A stretch of DNA of 64,000 nt, from contig CALHGK010000010.1 of the NCBI GenBank assembly GCA_938030095.1, positions 124,001-188,000 on the forward strand, read 5' to 3'. A model generated the notes under the pieces. The model was not told the DNA's origin and ran no database searches. It saw nothing but the letters and a program-made list of their open reading frames with translations. Positions 32,853 through 42,442 of the stretch are shown in pieces. The translations under genes and the position numbers were made by a program. Numbering within the stretch: the stretch's first letter is position 1; every line of letters begins with the position of its first letter. Source of the stretch: an uncultured Candidatus Saccharibacteria bacterium. GTDB lineage: Bacteria > Patescibacteriota > Saccharimonadia > Saccharimonadales > Saccharimonadaceae.

Positions 32853-34466
32853 ATGACACAGACACACCAACCAACGTATATTTTTGTCACCGGTGGGGTA
32901 CTCTCTGGGGTGGGTAAGGGCATCACGGCGGCCAGCATTGGCGCGGTGCTGCAAGCCAAGGGCTTAACCGTCTCGGTGCAAAAGTGCGACCCGTACCTCA
33001 ACGTCGATGCTGGGCTGCTCAACCCCAAGGAGCATGGCGAGTGCTTCGTCACCAAAGATGGGGCGGAGACCGATCTCGATCTTGGCCACTACGAGCGCTT
33101 CTTAGACCTCGAGCTCACTCAGCGCAATGCTACGCTAGCGGGGCGGCTGCTGCGTGACTTGATCGCCGATGAGCGGGCTGGGAAGTTTGGTGGCCAGACG
33201 GTACAGCTGGTGCCGCACCTCACCCAAGCGATCAAGCGAGCCATCCACCAAGCGGCGGCAGGGCAGGTGCACATTGTGGAGATTGGTGGTACGGTGGGAG
33301 ATTATGAGGGGCTGAGCTTCGTTGAGGCGATCCGCGAATTTTCGCTTGAGGTGGGGCGCGAGCACTGTCTCTTCGTCCATGTGGTGTATGTGCCGTTTCT
33401 TGCGACCAGCCAGGAATATAAGACGAAGCCAGCCCAGAATGCCATGGCCGACCTGCGTGGCTTTGGTATTATGCCCGATGTGGTGGCGGTTCGCACCGAA
33501 GGCAGCATCGCGCCACCGCGTGGTGTGGCGGATAAGATTGCCATTGCCAGTGGGGTGCGGCCAGAGGGGATTATTATGATGCCAAATGTCGATACGGTCT
33601 ACAAGGTACCTCTGATGGTGGCGCGCGAATTGGGCCCAGTGCTGGCGAGCTTTACCGGTAATGATACGGCGCCAGATATGACGCGTTGGCAGCAGCTCGT
33701 CCGGCATGACAGCCAGACGTACCGCCAGCGACTGACGATTGGCCTCGTGGCAAAATATGTTGATAATGCCGATACCTATCTCTCCATCACCGAGGCACTC
33801 AAAGCAGCGGCCTGGGCGCACCGCAGCGAGGTGACGATCCAGTGGATTAACGCCGAGACAGTGACCGACGCAGCGCTCAGCGCTGTGGATGCGGTGGTAG
33901 TGCCCGGTGGCTTTGGCACGCGCGGGGTAGAAGGGAAGATTGCGGCGGCGAGTTACTGCTTGCAGCACAACGTGCCGTATCTTGGTATATGCTTGGGGAT
34001 GCAGGTCGCAGTGATTGCCGCTGCCCGCCGCGGTGGCATGGCGCAGGCTGGCAGTGCGGAGTGTGGCGCTGCGCCAGATGATGCCGTTATCTACCTCATG
34101 CCTGACCAGCAGGGCAAGCAATCGACCGGCGGGACGATGCGTCTGGGCAGTTATCCAGCGGTGTTGCAAGCTGGTTCACGCATTGCCAAAACATATGGGA
34201 AAACAGAGGTCGTAGAGCGTCATCGCCACCGCTATGAGGTGAATCAAGCGCATCTTGCTGCTATTAACGCGGGCGGGGTTGTGGTGTCGGGTACGTCACC
34301 CGATGGCAGGCTGGTGGAGTTCGTCGAGGCACCGACCTGCGACTACTTCGTTGCGACTCAGGCTCATCCAGAGTTTACCTCGCGGCCATTCCGAGCTCAT
34401 CCCCTCTTTGCTGGCTTGGTGCAGGCGGCGCTGGAGCGGCAGAAGCGGATAAAAGGCGAGGCGTAG
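32853..34466 (+). CDS. pyrG: CTP synthase
   Basis: 537 residues; makes CTP from UTP, ATP and glutamine, an essential step when pyrimidines are salvaged. Synthetase domain: FVTGGVLSGVGKGITAASIG P-loop, NVDAGLLNPKEHGECFVTKDGAETDLDLGHYERF. Glutamine amidotransferase domain: GGFGTRGVEGKI, nucleophile motif YLGICLGMQ, and HPEF with catalytic His/Glu near residue 505. Start at 32853 with a GGGAG Shine-Dalgarno; TGCTACAAT lies about 20 nt upstream. Confidence 0.98.
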   Translation: MTQTHQPTYIFVTGGVLSGVGKGITAASIGAVLQAKGLTVSVQKCDPYLNVDAGLLNPKEHGECFVTKDGAETDLDLGHYERFLDLELTQRNATLAGRLLRDLIADERAGKFGGQTVQLVPHLTQAIKRAIHQAAAGQVHIVEIGGTVGDYEGLSFVEAIREFSLEVGREHCLFVHVVYVPFLATSQEYKTKPAQNAMADLRGFGIMPDVVAVRTEGSIAPPRGVADKIAIASGVRPEGIIMMPNVDTVYKVPLMVARELGPVLASFTGNDTAPDMTRWQQLVRHDSQTYRQRLTIGLVAKYVDNADTYLSITEALKAAAWAHRSEVTIQWINAETVTDAALSAVDAVVVPGGFGTRGVEGKIAAASYCLQHNVPYLGICLGMQVAVIAAARRGGMAQAGSAECGAAPDDAVIYLMPDQQGKQSTGGTMRLGSYPAVLQAGSRIAKTYGKTEVVERHRHRYEVNQAHLAAINAGGVVVSGTSPDGRLVEFVEAPTCDYFVATQAHPEFTSRPFRAHPLFAGLVQAALERQKRIKGEA

Positions 34467-34517
34467 TCTTCTTGCTACCTCGTTATTTTTGCGCCGCATC
34501 TGTTGTATACTATAATC

Positions 34518-36182
34518 ATGGAACAGACGATTCGTGATGCAGTATATACTCTTTATCAACAAACACCGCCGGTGGAATTAACGCGGCCGGAGCCGAAATT
34601 TGGTGATTTTGCGACCAACGTCGCGCTCAAGCTTGCCAAGCCACTGGGCAAGAACCCACGCGAGATTGCCGAGGAGGTGGCGGCGGTGCTGCGCCAGACT
34701 GGCCAGTTTTCTGACGTGAGCGTGGCTGGCCCGGGTTTTATTAATCTCCGCCTGAGTGACGCAGCGCTGTGGCAGGCGGCCAACACTGCACCGCAGCAGA
34801 TCTATAGCGGCATGCGCTACACGCTGGAATATAGCTGCCCCAACGCTTTTAAAGAGTTGCACACTGGCCACTTGTACCAGACGGTGTATGGCGATATATT
34901 GGCGCGAATCATCGAGTCGGTCGGCGCGTCGGTAGATCGCGCCAGCTTTGGTGGCGATGTCGGCCTGCACGTTGCTAAGTGCTTGTGGGGGATGCGCCAC
35001 ACGCTGGGCGGCGAGCTACCAGAGAAGTTAACAGAGGTAGAGAGCGATGTCTTTGCTCGGGCGCGGTGGATTAGCCAGGCTTATGTGATTGGCGCCAAAG
35101 CGTACGAAGAGAACGAGACGGCTAAGCAAGAGATTATTGAGTTTAACAAGCTCGTCTACAGCTACCACGAGCATGATGAGCATAATACGCCGCTCGCTCA
35201 GATCTATTGGACGACGCGCCAGTGGAGCTTGGATTACTTCGACGCCTTCTATGCGATGATTCAGGTCGATCATCTCGATTACATTCCTGAGAGTAGCACC
35301 GCACCAATTGGCCTCGCCGTGGTACACGAGCAGCTGGAGCGAGGGAACTTGCAGCGTTCTGAGGGGGCGGTGGTCTTCGTTGGTGACCCTGCTAAGCACC
35401 TGCACACCCGCGTCTTTGTCACGTCCAACGGCTTGCCAACGTACGAGACGAAGGATATTGGCGTTATCTGGAAGGAGGTGGCAGACTACCACTTCGACCA
35501 CCGGATTCTCATCACTGGCAACGACCAAAAGGAGTATATGCGCGTGGTGTATGCTGCGGCTGAGCTCTTTCGGCCTGAGCTAGCTGGGCGGATGACCCAC
35601 CTGACCAATGGTACGGTGCGCTTTGGTGATGGTAGCAAGATGAGTTCGCGCCTGGGTAATGTGGCGCGAGCGGCCGATGTGCTGGCTATCGTCCAGGAGC
35701 GTGTGGCACGCCTCACCACAGACCCAGTGGTGCAGCGCCAGGTGGCCTTGGGGGCGATCAAGTACGCCTTTGCGAAGTATCGCATGGGCAACGATATCTC
35801 CTTTGATATGGACGAGACGGTGAGCCTGCAGGGCAACTCTGGCCCCTATATTCAATACGCTCATGCTCGGGCGTGTAGCATCCTAGCCAAGGCGAGTGCC
35901 GAGCCTGCCGAGCCAACCGATTGCACTGATGACGAGCGCCTCCTCCTGCGTAAGCTGAGCGAATATCCAGAGGTCGTCGAGAAGGCTGCCCGCGAATACC
36001 TCGTGCACGGCATCTGCCACTATCTCTATGAGCTTGCCCAAGAATTTAATCGCTTCTACGAGAAAAACCGCGTTGTTGGTAGCCCACGCCAGGCCGAGCG
36101 CCTCGCCCTAGTGCAGCGCTACCGTGACACCCTGGCTGCTGGCCTTGCTCTGCTCGGTATCGAAGCACCGGAGCGGTTGTAG
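34518..36182 (+). CDS. argS: Arginyl-tRNA synthetase
   Basis: 554 residues, class I synthetase for arginine. Additional N-terminal domain ending PGFINLRLSD, HIGH motif as ELHTGHLYQ preceded by CPNAFK, KMSK region as KMSSRLGNVA, and DALR-type anticodon-binding C-terminus (LCHYLYELAQEFNRFYEKNRV). Start at 34518: TATACT ends 6 nt upstream, and a TTG at 34503 that extends the frame would overlap the promoter. Leaderless, no Shine-Dalgarno. Confidence 0.98.
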   Translation: MEQTIRDAVYTLYQQTPPVELTRPEPKFGDFATNVALKLAKPLGKNPREIAEEVAAVLRQTGQFSDVSVAGPGFINLRLSDAALWQAANTAPQQIYSGMRYTLEYSCPNAFKELHTGHLYQTVYGDILARIIESVGASVDRASFGGDVGLHVAKCLWGMRHTLGGELPEKLTEVESDVFARARWISQAYVIGAKAYEENETAKQEIIEFNKLVYSYHEHDEHNTPLAQIYWTTRQWSLDYFDAFYAMIQVDHLDYIPESSTAPIGLAVVHEQLERGNLQRSEGAVVFVGDPAKHLHTRVFVTSNGLPTYETKDIGVIWKEVADYHFDHRILITGNDQKEYMRVVYAAAELFRPELAGRMTHLTNGTVRFGDGSKMSSRLGNVARAADVLAIVQERVARLTTDPVVQRQVALGAIKYAFAKYRMGNDISFDMDETVSLQGNSGPYIQYAHARACSILAKASAEPAEPTDCTDDERLLLRKLSEYPEVVEKAAREYLVHGICHYLYELAQEFNRFYEKNRVVGSPRQAERLALVQRYRDTLAAGLALLGIEAPERL

Positions 36183-36403
36183 TGGGTGAGCGTACGTGGG
36201 TGGGTGGCGCGCAAGCCAGTGCTATCACGTGGATTTGAGAAGACGCGTGAGGATAGGATCGTAGCTGCCAAGCGAGACAAAGAGAAGATTGAGAAGCGAT
36301 TAGCGAAGTCCTCGCGCCATAGAACACCACCAACACAAGACCGCTAGCAATTAGTGCAGAATATGCTATAATTTGAATAAACAATGGTTAATAAGGAGAA
36401 CCT

Positions 36404-36853
36404 ATGGCAGAACGAACAACAACAAAAACCAAAGCAGCTGCTGCAAAGAAGCCTGCTGTACGCCGCACCCCACGCAAGGCTGCACAAGAGGCTGCAGCTG
36501 CTGCCCAAGCTCTAGAGCAGAAAATGAAGAACAGCCACATTGGCGGCTTTGCTGAGTTTATTCGCGAGCAGGGCGTGGTTGGCCTGGCTGTTGGTTTGGC
36601 GATTGGTACCGCTGCCGGTGACACGGTCAAAAAATTAGTTCAGGGGTTCATTAGCCCGGTTGTGCAGTTCATCGTGGGGTCGCAGAAGGGCCTCGAGGCT
36701 GCCAGCACACATATTGAGATTGCTGGGCGCAGCGCCGACTTTGCGTGGGGGGCCTTCGTGAGCTCACTCATCACCTTGATCGCCACAGCATTCGTCATCT
36801 ACTTGATCATCCACTTTCTCAAGCTCGACCGCTTGGACAAGAAAAAAGACTAA
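36404..36853 (+). CDS. mscL: MscL family mechanosensitive channel
   Basis: 149 residues. A basic, Ala/Lys-rich N-terminal extension (~45 residues) precedes FAEFIREQGVVGLAVGLAIGTAAG, the pore-lining first helix with the AVGLxxG pattern of MscL, the segment VKKLVQGFISPVV, a periplasmic loop, and the second helix FVSSLITLIATAFVIYLIIHFL ending with a charged LDRLDKKKD. Releases solutes on osmotic downshock. The N-terminal extension is unusual for MscL. TGCTATAAT promoter, AAGGAG Shine-Dalgarno. Confidence 0.9.
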   Translation: MAERTTTKTKAAAAKKPAVRRTPRKAAQEAAAAAQALEQKMKNSHIGGFAEFIREQGVVGLAVGLAIGTAAGDTVKKLVQGFISPVVQFIVGSQKGLEAASTHIEIAGRSADFAWGAFVSSLITLIATAFVIYLIIHFLKLDRLDKKKD

Positions 36854-36879
36854 GTAGGCAAGAGCCTGCGTAGCGATCA

Positions 36880-36905
36880 ACCACACCCACCGCGGTGTGG
36901 TTTTT
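36880..36905 (+). terminator. Terminator after mscL
   Basis: ACCACACC/GGTGTGGT with T run. Confidence 0.9.
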
Positions 36906-37161
36906 CTATGGTGAATAATAAATTTGCGCACTACCCAAACACCTACTGAGCTTGAACATAATAGTGAATCATTCGGAAATAACAGGGGTAGGAGAGAGAA
37001 TTTACTTCATAATTACGTCCTGGAATAAGGAGGTGGGAAGGCAGGTAAAGACACCTGAATAAAAAAGTAGTACACCAATTTGCATATCAGTAAAGCTTAT
37101 GCTTATAACGGTAACAGCTAAGGATGAGCGCTATACGGTGGACATGTAGTATACTAGAAGC

Positions 37162-37713
37162 ATGAAACCAAGCTTCAAACCAAAACGGATTTTGTGGGTA
37201 GACCTTGAGATGACGGGGCTGGACCCTACTACAGATGAGATACTAGAAGTGGCGGCGATTGTGACGGACTGGACTTTTGCCGAGATTGCAACGTACGAAG
37301 GGGTAGTGCATCACGACGAAGCCAAGCTCAAACGCCTCCTCGATGGCAACGCCAGCTTTTGGGATCAGCACCCGGCGGCGCGGCGCGGGCTGGAGGAGCA
37401 GAATGCACAGGGCAAGCCGCTGGCAGAGGTCGAGCAGGAGCTGCTGGCGTTTTGCGATGCGCAGTGTGCTGGCGAGGGGCGGATATTGCTCGCGGGGAAC
37501 TCCATCCACCAAGATCGCCGCTTTATCGACCACTGGTGGCCGCAGCTAGCACAGCGCCTGCACTACCGCATGCTTGATGTGAGCGCCTGGAAGGTGGTGA
37601 TGGAGGGCAAATACGGTAAGAAATTTGCCAAGCCAGAAGACCACCGCGCGCTGGAGGATATTCGTGGCAGCATTATGGAGCTGCGCTATTATCTACAAAA
37701 GGTTGCTCTGTAA
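37162..37713 (+). CDS. orn: Oligoribonuclease
   Basis: 183-residue DEDDh 3'-5' exonuclease that degrades 2-5-nt RNAs and dinucleotides. Motifs: WVDLEMTGLDP (D, E), GNSIHQDRRF (D), and HRALEDI (H, D). Length normal. TATACT ends 6 nt before the ATG, making it leaderless. Its stop overlaps the start of the CorA gene by one base (TAATG). Confidence 0.97.
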   Translation: MKPSFKPKRILWVDLEMTGLDPTTDEILEVAAIVTDWTFAEIATYEGVVHHDEAKLKRLLDGNASFWDQHPAARRGLEEQNAQGKPLAEVEQELLAFCDAQCAGEGRILLAGNSIHQDRRFIDHWWPQLAQRLHYRMLDVSAWKVVMEGKYGKKFAKPEDHRALEDIRGSIMELRYYLQKVAL

Positions 37714-38576
37714 TGCCCGAGCTGTGGCGCGATATTACGATCGACACAGCCGAGCAGCGGCGAGCATTGATAAATGAGCTCCACCTGCCTGAACTGCAGG
37801 CCCGCATGGTGCGCGAGCATCGCTGGCTGCCGCAGGCGGTAGAAGGGGAGCAGTGGCTGCTGCTGACGCTGGATATACCATACGTCAGTCGGCACAATGT
37901 GAAGTACCACACCATTACCATTTTGCTTAGTAAAACCGAGATTATTACGCTGCACCAGGGTGAGCTAGATGATGAGCTCGTTCAGCGCATTACTGCGCTG
38001 CGGCCTAGTAGCAAGACGCCATCGCTTATTCTAGCGACTATTGCGCAGTTTTCTATTGAGCAATTTATGCCGCTGCTGAATCATATCGACGATGTGACCG
38101 ACCAACTGGAAGATACAATGATCCGTACCCCAGATAATCGGCAGCTCCAGCAGCTTTTCGTGTACAAGCGTCAGTTAGCCGACCTGCGCAAAGTGGTGCT
38201 CCCTTTGATGAATGTGCTCAATGGTCTCAGTAACGGTCGCTATGCCTTGTTTGACAAAAAATGCGCGGTGTATGTACGCGACAGCTACGATTACGCCTGG
38301 CGCGTCCACGAGCTTATTGATACGATGCGTGATCTTCTCACCAGCGCGCTTGATATGTATCTCTCGGTGGTATCTAACCGCATGAACGATGTGATGAAGC
38401 GCCTCACCTTGGTTGCCACTGTCTTTATGCCAGTCTCGTTCTTGACGGGCCTGGGCGGGATGAACTTCGTGCAGTTGCCATTTCGCAGCGACATTGCCTT
38501 CTGGCTGATGATTGGCCTGATTGTCCTCATACCGCTGGCGATGGTGGGGTATTTTGTGCGGCATAAGTGGTTGTAG
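37713..38576 (+). CDS. corA: CorA-family divalent cation transporter
   Basis: 287 residues. Soluble N-terminal domain, long helix (~140-215), then two C-terminal membrane helices separated by the hallmark GMN motif (LTGLGGMNFVQLP, near residue 250). Pentameric Mg2+/Co2+ channel at the inner membrane. Coupled to orn by a one-base overlap. Confidence 0.94.
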   Translation: MPELWRDITIDTAEQRRALINELHLPELQARMVREHRWLPQAVEGEQWLLLTLDIPYVSRHNVKYHTITILLSKTEIITLHQGELDDELVQRITALRPSSKTPSLILATIAQFSIEQFMPLLNHIDDVTDQLEDTMIRTPDNRQLQQLFVYKRQLADLRKVVLPLMNVLNGLSNGRYALFDKKCAVYVRDSYDYAWRVHELIDTMRDLLTSALDMYLSVVSNRMNDVMKRLTLVATVFMPVSFLTGLGGMNFVQLPFRSDIAFWLMIGLIVLIPLAMVGYFVRHKWL

Positions 38577-38588
38577 TATCATAGTGCT

Positions 38589-38930
38589 ATGACACACAAG
38601 CAGCTCGAAGAATTTTTGCTCAGCCTGCCCGGAGCGTGGCTCGACTATCCTTTTGGGGACGATATCGCGGTGTACAAGGTAGGGCACAAGGACGTGCCTG
38701 GCCAGCAGGAGAAGATGTTTGCGCTGGTTGCCGAAGGGTCGCAGCCACTAAGGGTGAGCCTCAAGTGCGACCCACAGCTTGCCCGCACTTTGCGCGAACG
38801 GTATGAGTCGGTCCAGCCGGGCTACCACCTCAACAAAAAACACTGGATTACTGTTATTTGCAGCGGCCAGCTGAGCGATGATGAGGTAATTGACCTCGCG
38901 CGGCTGAGCTACCGGCTGGTGACGGAGTAG
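38589..38930 (+). CDS. MmcQ/YjbR family protein
   Basis: 113 residues of the small YjbR fold: LEEFLLSLPGAWLDYPFGDDIAVYKVG, MFALVAE, RVSLKCDP, and GYHLNKKHWITV, the near-invariant family stretch. Members are described as DNA-binding-like (CyaY-type fold) with no fixed function. TATCAT ends 6 nt upstream of the ATG; leaderless. Confidence 0.92.
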   Translation: MTHKQLEEFLLSLPGAWLDYPFGDDIAVYKVGHKDVPGQQEKMFALVAEGSQPLRVSLKCDPQLARTLRERYESVQPGYHLNKKHWITVICSGQLSDDEVIDLARLSYRLVTE

Positions 38931-38973
38931 CGCGATGCTTCTTTGTGGAGAAGACATTGGTTAGTATAAGGAG

Positions 38974-38999
38974 CGCTCACGGTGTGGGCGTTTTTCTTT
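38974..38999 (+). terminator. Terminator after the YjbR gene
   Basis: CGCTCAC-GGT-GTGGGCG followed by TTTTT and more T. Confidence 0.75.
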
Positions 39000-39117
39000 T
39001 TGTTGTGTGATAGAGTAAGACACCTTGATGTTTACCACCTCACGCGGAGGAAAACTCCTGGGAATGCGCCATGCAACTATACACAAGCAGATGTTTGTCT
39101 TATAGTGCAGCGCATTA

Positions 39118-39148
39118 ACAAAAGCCCGCCAGAGAGGTGATCTTTTGT
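39118..39148 (-). terminator. Likely terminator of the Pro/Gln-rich membrane protein gene
   Basis: ACAAAAG/CTTTTGT stem with a 17-nt loop; modest T run. Confidence 0.45.
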
Positions 39149-39166
39149 CGATAGGGTAGCGCGTTG

Positions 39167-40354
39167 CTATTTCGTTGAGGTAAAGTTGCTAAACGACTTG
39201 GTGGCGGCATCGAGCGTCTTGCTGTTGGTGGCAACGTAGTCGGCGATGGCTTTGCGGTTGCCACTGGCGGTTTTGAGCTTTTGGAGGTAGCTCTTGAGGA
39301 TGGATAGCTGGTAGCTCATTTCACGTGCGTAGACGCGGTCGAGCGCGCCAGTCAGGTAAGCATCTTCGAGCGTTTTGGAGAGTTTGTCGGAGTAGGCTTT
39401 TTCGGTCTTTTTGGCATCACCGACTAGCTCAGTCTTGATCTTCGCATCCTTGAGCGACGACTTGAGTTCTGTCCCCATACTACCCAGCGAGGTGGTGAGT
39501 GTGGTGTTCATACTCGAGAGTTCATTCTCCGTCAGGCGCGATTGCTGCTCCTTAGTAGCCGCCTGCAGCGTCTCGATGCGCGCCAGGGTGCTCTGGGCTT
39601 GCTTGGTGTAGTTGGGCTGGCTGTTGACCATCATCATGATAATGGTAAAGGCGAGCAAGAGCACACCGCCGATCAGTCCAAACACCGCAAAGCGGTTCAT
39701 CTGCACTGGCTGGGGCTTGGGCGCAATCTCGTTGAGGTAATCCACCGGGAAGGAGGTGTCTGGCTCGCTTGCTGCACCAAGGTCTGCGCCGGTAGCAGCC
39801 ATGGCAGTAGCGCCGAGTGGCTGCTGTGGGTTGGCATAGGCTTGGCCATTGTAGCCGCCCGATTGTGGCTGGTAGGGTTGTGCGGTGGGTTGACTAGGGC
39901 TCGGGTAGGCGCTCGCATAGTTCTGTGATGGGTCTGCACCAGTGTGTGGACTGGGTTGGTTGGTTGGTTGGGATGCCGTAGCTGGCTGCTGAGAGGGTTG
40001 GCCGGACTGTTGCTCGGGCTGCGGCGCGTAGTGGTATGACTGGCCTGTGCCATAGCTCGCGGCTGGTTGGCTGGCTGGTTGGTTGTGTGGTGGCTGATAC
40101 GGCTGGTAGGGCGCAGCCTGAGGCTGCGGTGATGAAGGGGCGGGCTGTTCTTGATAGGGTGGCTGAGTTGGTTGGCTCTGCGTTGCCGGATTATATGCAC
40201 CATAGCCATAATCCTGCGCACCGTGTGACGCCGCTTGGGTAGCATAGTAAGGGACATACGGAGCAGCTGCCGGCGCATTGGGTTGCGGGGGCTGTTGCTC
40301 GGGCTGCGGTGCCGAACCATTCGGTTGAGGAGTGTATGGTTGCTGTGGATTCAT
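39167..40354 (-). CDS. Pro/Gln-rich single-pass membrane protein with helical extracytoplasmic domain
   Basis: 395 residues, no family recognised. Residues ~1-210 are low-complexity (Pro, Gln, Ala, Tyr; QPPQPN, SQPTQPP repeats). One membrane helix (FAVFGLIGGVLLLAFTIIMMMV) is followed by ~150 helical residues (STLARIETLQAATKEQQSRL onwards) ending near FSNFTSTK. With the disordered part inside, the helical part would be outside. Similar build to the gene at 43751. TATTAT ends 7 nt before the ATG at 40354; the frame extends to 40381 but through the promoter. Confidence 0.8.
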   Translation of the reverse strand: MNPQQPYTPQPNGSAPQPEQQPPQPNAPAAAPYVPYYATQAASHGAQDYGYGAYNPATQSQPTQPPYQEQPAPSSPQPQAAPYQPYQPPHNQPASQPAASYGTGQSYHYAPQPEQQSGQPSQQPATASQPTNQPSPHTGADPSQNYASAYPSPSQPTAQPYQPQSGGYNGQAYANPQQPLGATAMAATGADLGAASEPDTSFPVDYLNEIAPKPQPVQMNRFAVFGLIGGVLLLAFTIIMMMVNSQPNYTKQAQSTLARIETLQAATKEQQSRLTENELSSMNTTLTTSLGSMGTELKSSLKDAKIKTELVGDAKKTEKAYSDKLSKTLEDAYLTGALDRVYAREMSYQLSILKSYLQKLKTASGNRKAIADYVATNSKTLDAATKSFSNFTSTK

Positions 40355-40693
40355 AGTTACTATAATACCATTTAAACACAACCACTAACAGAGGTAAAGA
40401 GGATAATCTCTAACAGAGGTCAGATGGATGAATTATACATAGTATATACCCCTATATACTATATACTCTATACCCCTATAGACTATTCTAAAATACCACA
40501 TGTTTTGTGCGAAAGGTAAGCGTATTTCTCTATTGCCACACGTTATTTTTCCTGATTGTTAAACATACGTAATATAACTACTCGCTGACAAAAACAGGAT
40601 AGTGTGGATGCAGCAAGCCCGGTGAGGGGATGAATAGTAAAGGAGGGCAAACACAGTTCGATTGGCCTATGCCATATGCGCTATACTATACCT
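40355..40693. repeat. A+T-rich spacer with short direct repeats
   Basis: No gene. Contains two copies of TATACCCCTATA-like sequence (about 40446-40486) inside a TATA-rich run, and AACAGAGGTCAGA (about 40409), which recurs as AACAGAGGTCAGA near 50429. Confidence 0.5.
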
Positions 40694-42442
40694 ATGGATG
40701 CCAAAGAAGAGGTGCGGGCGCGCTTGAATATAGAGGATGTGGTGGGCGAATATGTGCATCTCAAGCGGGCGGGGCGGAGTTACAAAGGCCTGAGCCCTTT
40801 TACCAGTGAGCGGACGCCGAGTTTTTTTGTGAGCCCCGAGAAGAATATTTGGCATGATTTTAGTAGTGGGCGGGGCGGTGATGTCTTTAGCTTCGTTATG
40901 GAAGTAGAGGGGTTGGATTTTCGGCAGGCGCTGGAGCTGCTGGCGCGCAAGGCGGGGGTGGATCTTTCGCGCTATGAGCAGAAGGGTAATCGCGATCTGG
41001 CGCGGCGCAAGCAGCGGCTGCTTGAGGCACATCGGCTAGCGGCGAATTTTTATCAGCATTGCTTGGTGCGGAGTCAGAATGCGCTGGCGTATGTGTTTCG
41101 GACGCGGCGGCTAAGCAAGGTGATTGTCCAGCAGTTTCAGATTGGCTATGCGCCGCGCGATGGTCATGCTCTGGTAACGTATCTCAAGAAAAAAGGCTTT
41201 TCGCTGGCGGAGTTGCGCGAGGCGGGCTTGGTGAACCGCTATGATGGCGATCTCTTCCGTGGGCGGATGATGGTGCCGTTAATGGATGCGAGTGGGCAGG
41301 TGATTGGCTTTACGGCGCGCTTGATTGCTGATGTGCCCAATGCACCAAAATACCTCAATACACCCCAGACACTGCTCTATGATAAAGGTCGGCATGTCTT
41401 TGGCTTGATGCAGGCCAAGCAAGCGATTCGGGCCCAGGGCTACGCGGTGATTGTCGAGGGCAATATGGATGTGATCAGTAGCCATCAGGCGGGTGAAGCA
41501 GCAGTAGTGGCGACGGCGGGCACTGCTATGACGGAGCAGCATATTCGGGCGCTCAAGCGGCTGGTGGGCGATATCCGCCTGAGTTTTGATGGTGATAAAG
41601 CCGGGCAGGCCGCCACAGAGCGAGCGATTGGTTTGGCCGCCCAAGCAGGAGTGGAACTGAAGGTCGTGTCGCTGCCGGCAGGGGTAAAAGACCCTGATGA
41701 ACTTATTCAGCAGCAGGGGGTAGCGGCCTGGCAGCAGGCGATTGCAGCGGCCCAGCCAGCAGTGGATTGGCTCCTGGCGCAGTATCGGCAGCAGCTCGAT
41801 CTTACCACGGCAGCGGGTAAGCGGCAGTTTACGACGGTTGGGCTGGCACTTGTTAATCGTTTGGGCGACCCGGTGGAGCGCGAGCACTACCAGCGGCAGA
41901 TTGCTCAGGCAGTGGGTTCGAGTGTGCAGGCTGTGCAGGCCAAAGCGCAGCAAACCGCACCGTCCGCACCCATCCGCAAGGCCGTCAAGGCGGCAGCGGC
42001 CGCGCCACGCAATCGCTACCTCGTACAAGACGACGTGCTTGCACTGGCGATGCTCGATGGGCCAAGCCAAGAATTATTTGGGCGGATTGACCCACAGCTC
42101 TTTGCGGGGGAGGCGCGCCAGGCTTTGGCTCAGTACTATGCAGCGCACCACTCACAGCCTCTCACTACCACGCCGCCAGCATTGCAAAATTTTGACGAGT
42201 ATATTACAATGGTGCGGGTACGTGCCGACGCTCGGTATGGTGCGTGGAGCGAGACCGATCGCTACTACGAGACCGCCCGGCTTTTGCGGCAAATCGAAAC
42301 CGAACACAAGCAGCAACACAAACATCATCTCACCACCCAACTGCGCCAAGCAGAAGAGAGCGGCGATACGACTGCCGCCGCCGCTTTGCGCGAGCAACTG
42401 AACCAATTAATCAAGGAGATAGCGCGTGGCAACCGACGATAA
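40694..42442 (+). CDS. dnaG: DNA primase, zinc ligands lost
   Basis: 582 residues. N-terminal region has the primase zinc-domain fold pattern (LKRAGRSYKGLSPF...TPSFFVSP...GRGGDVF) but the four ligands are S34, T37, D55 and S58, so no zinc site. RNA-polymerase core with catalytic Toprim motifs YAVIVEGNMDVIS (Glu) and SFDGDKAG (DxDxxG). C-terminal helical domain for DnaB binding. Makes RNA primers. TATACT ends 6 nt before ATG 40694 (leaderless). Overlaps rpoD by 17 nt. Confidence 0.97.
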   Translation: MDAKEEVRARLNIEDVVGEYVHLKRAGRSYKGLSPFTSERTPSFFVSPEKNIWHDFSSGRGGDVFSFVMEVEGLDFRQALELLARKAGVDLSRYEQKGNRDLARRKQRLLEAHRLAANFYQHCLVRSQNALAYVFRTRRLSKVIVQQFQIGYAPRDGHALVTYLKKKGFSLAELREAGLVNRYDGDLFRGRMMVPLMDASGQVIGFTARLIADVPNAPKYLNTPQTLLYDKGRHVFGLMQAKQAIRAQGYAVIVEGNMDVISSHQAGEAAVVATAGTAMTEQHIRALKRLVGDIRLSFDGDKAGQAATERAIGLAAQAGVELKVVSLPAGVKDPDELIQQQGVAAWQQAIAAAQPAVDWLLAQYRQQLDLTTAAGKRQFTTVGLALVNRLGDPVEREHYQRQIAQAVGSSVQAVQAKAQQTAPSAPIRKAVKAAAAAPRNRYLVQDDVLALAMLDGPSQELFGRIDPQLFAGEARQALAQYYAAHHSQPLTTTPPALQNFDEYITMVRVRADARYGAWSETDRYYETARLLRQIETEHKQQHKHHLTTQLRQAEESGDTTAAAALREQLNQLIKEIARGNRR

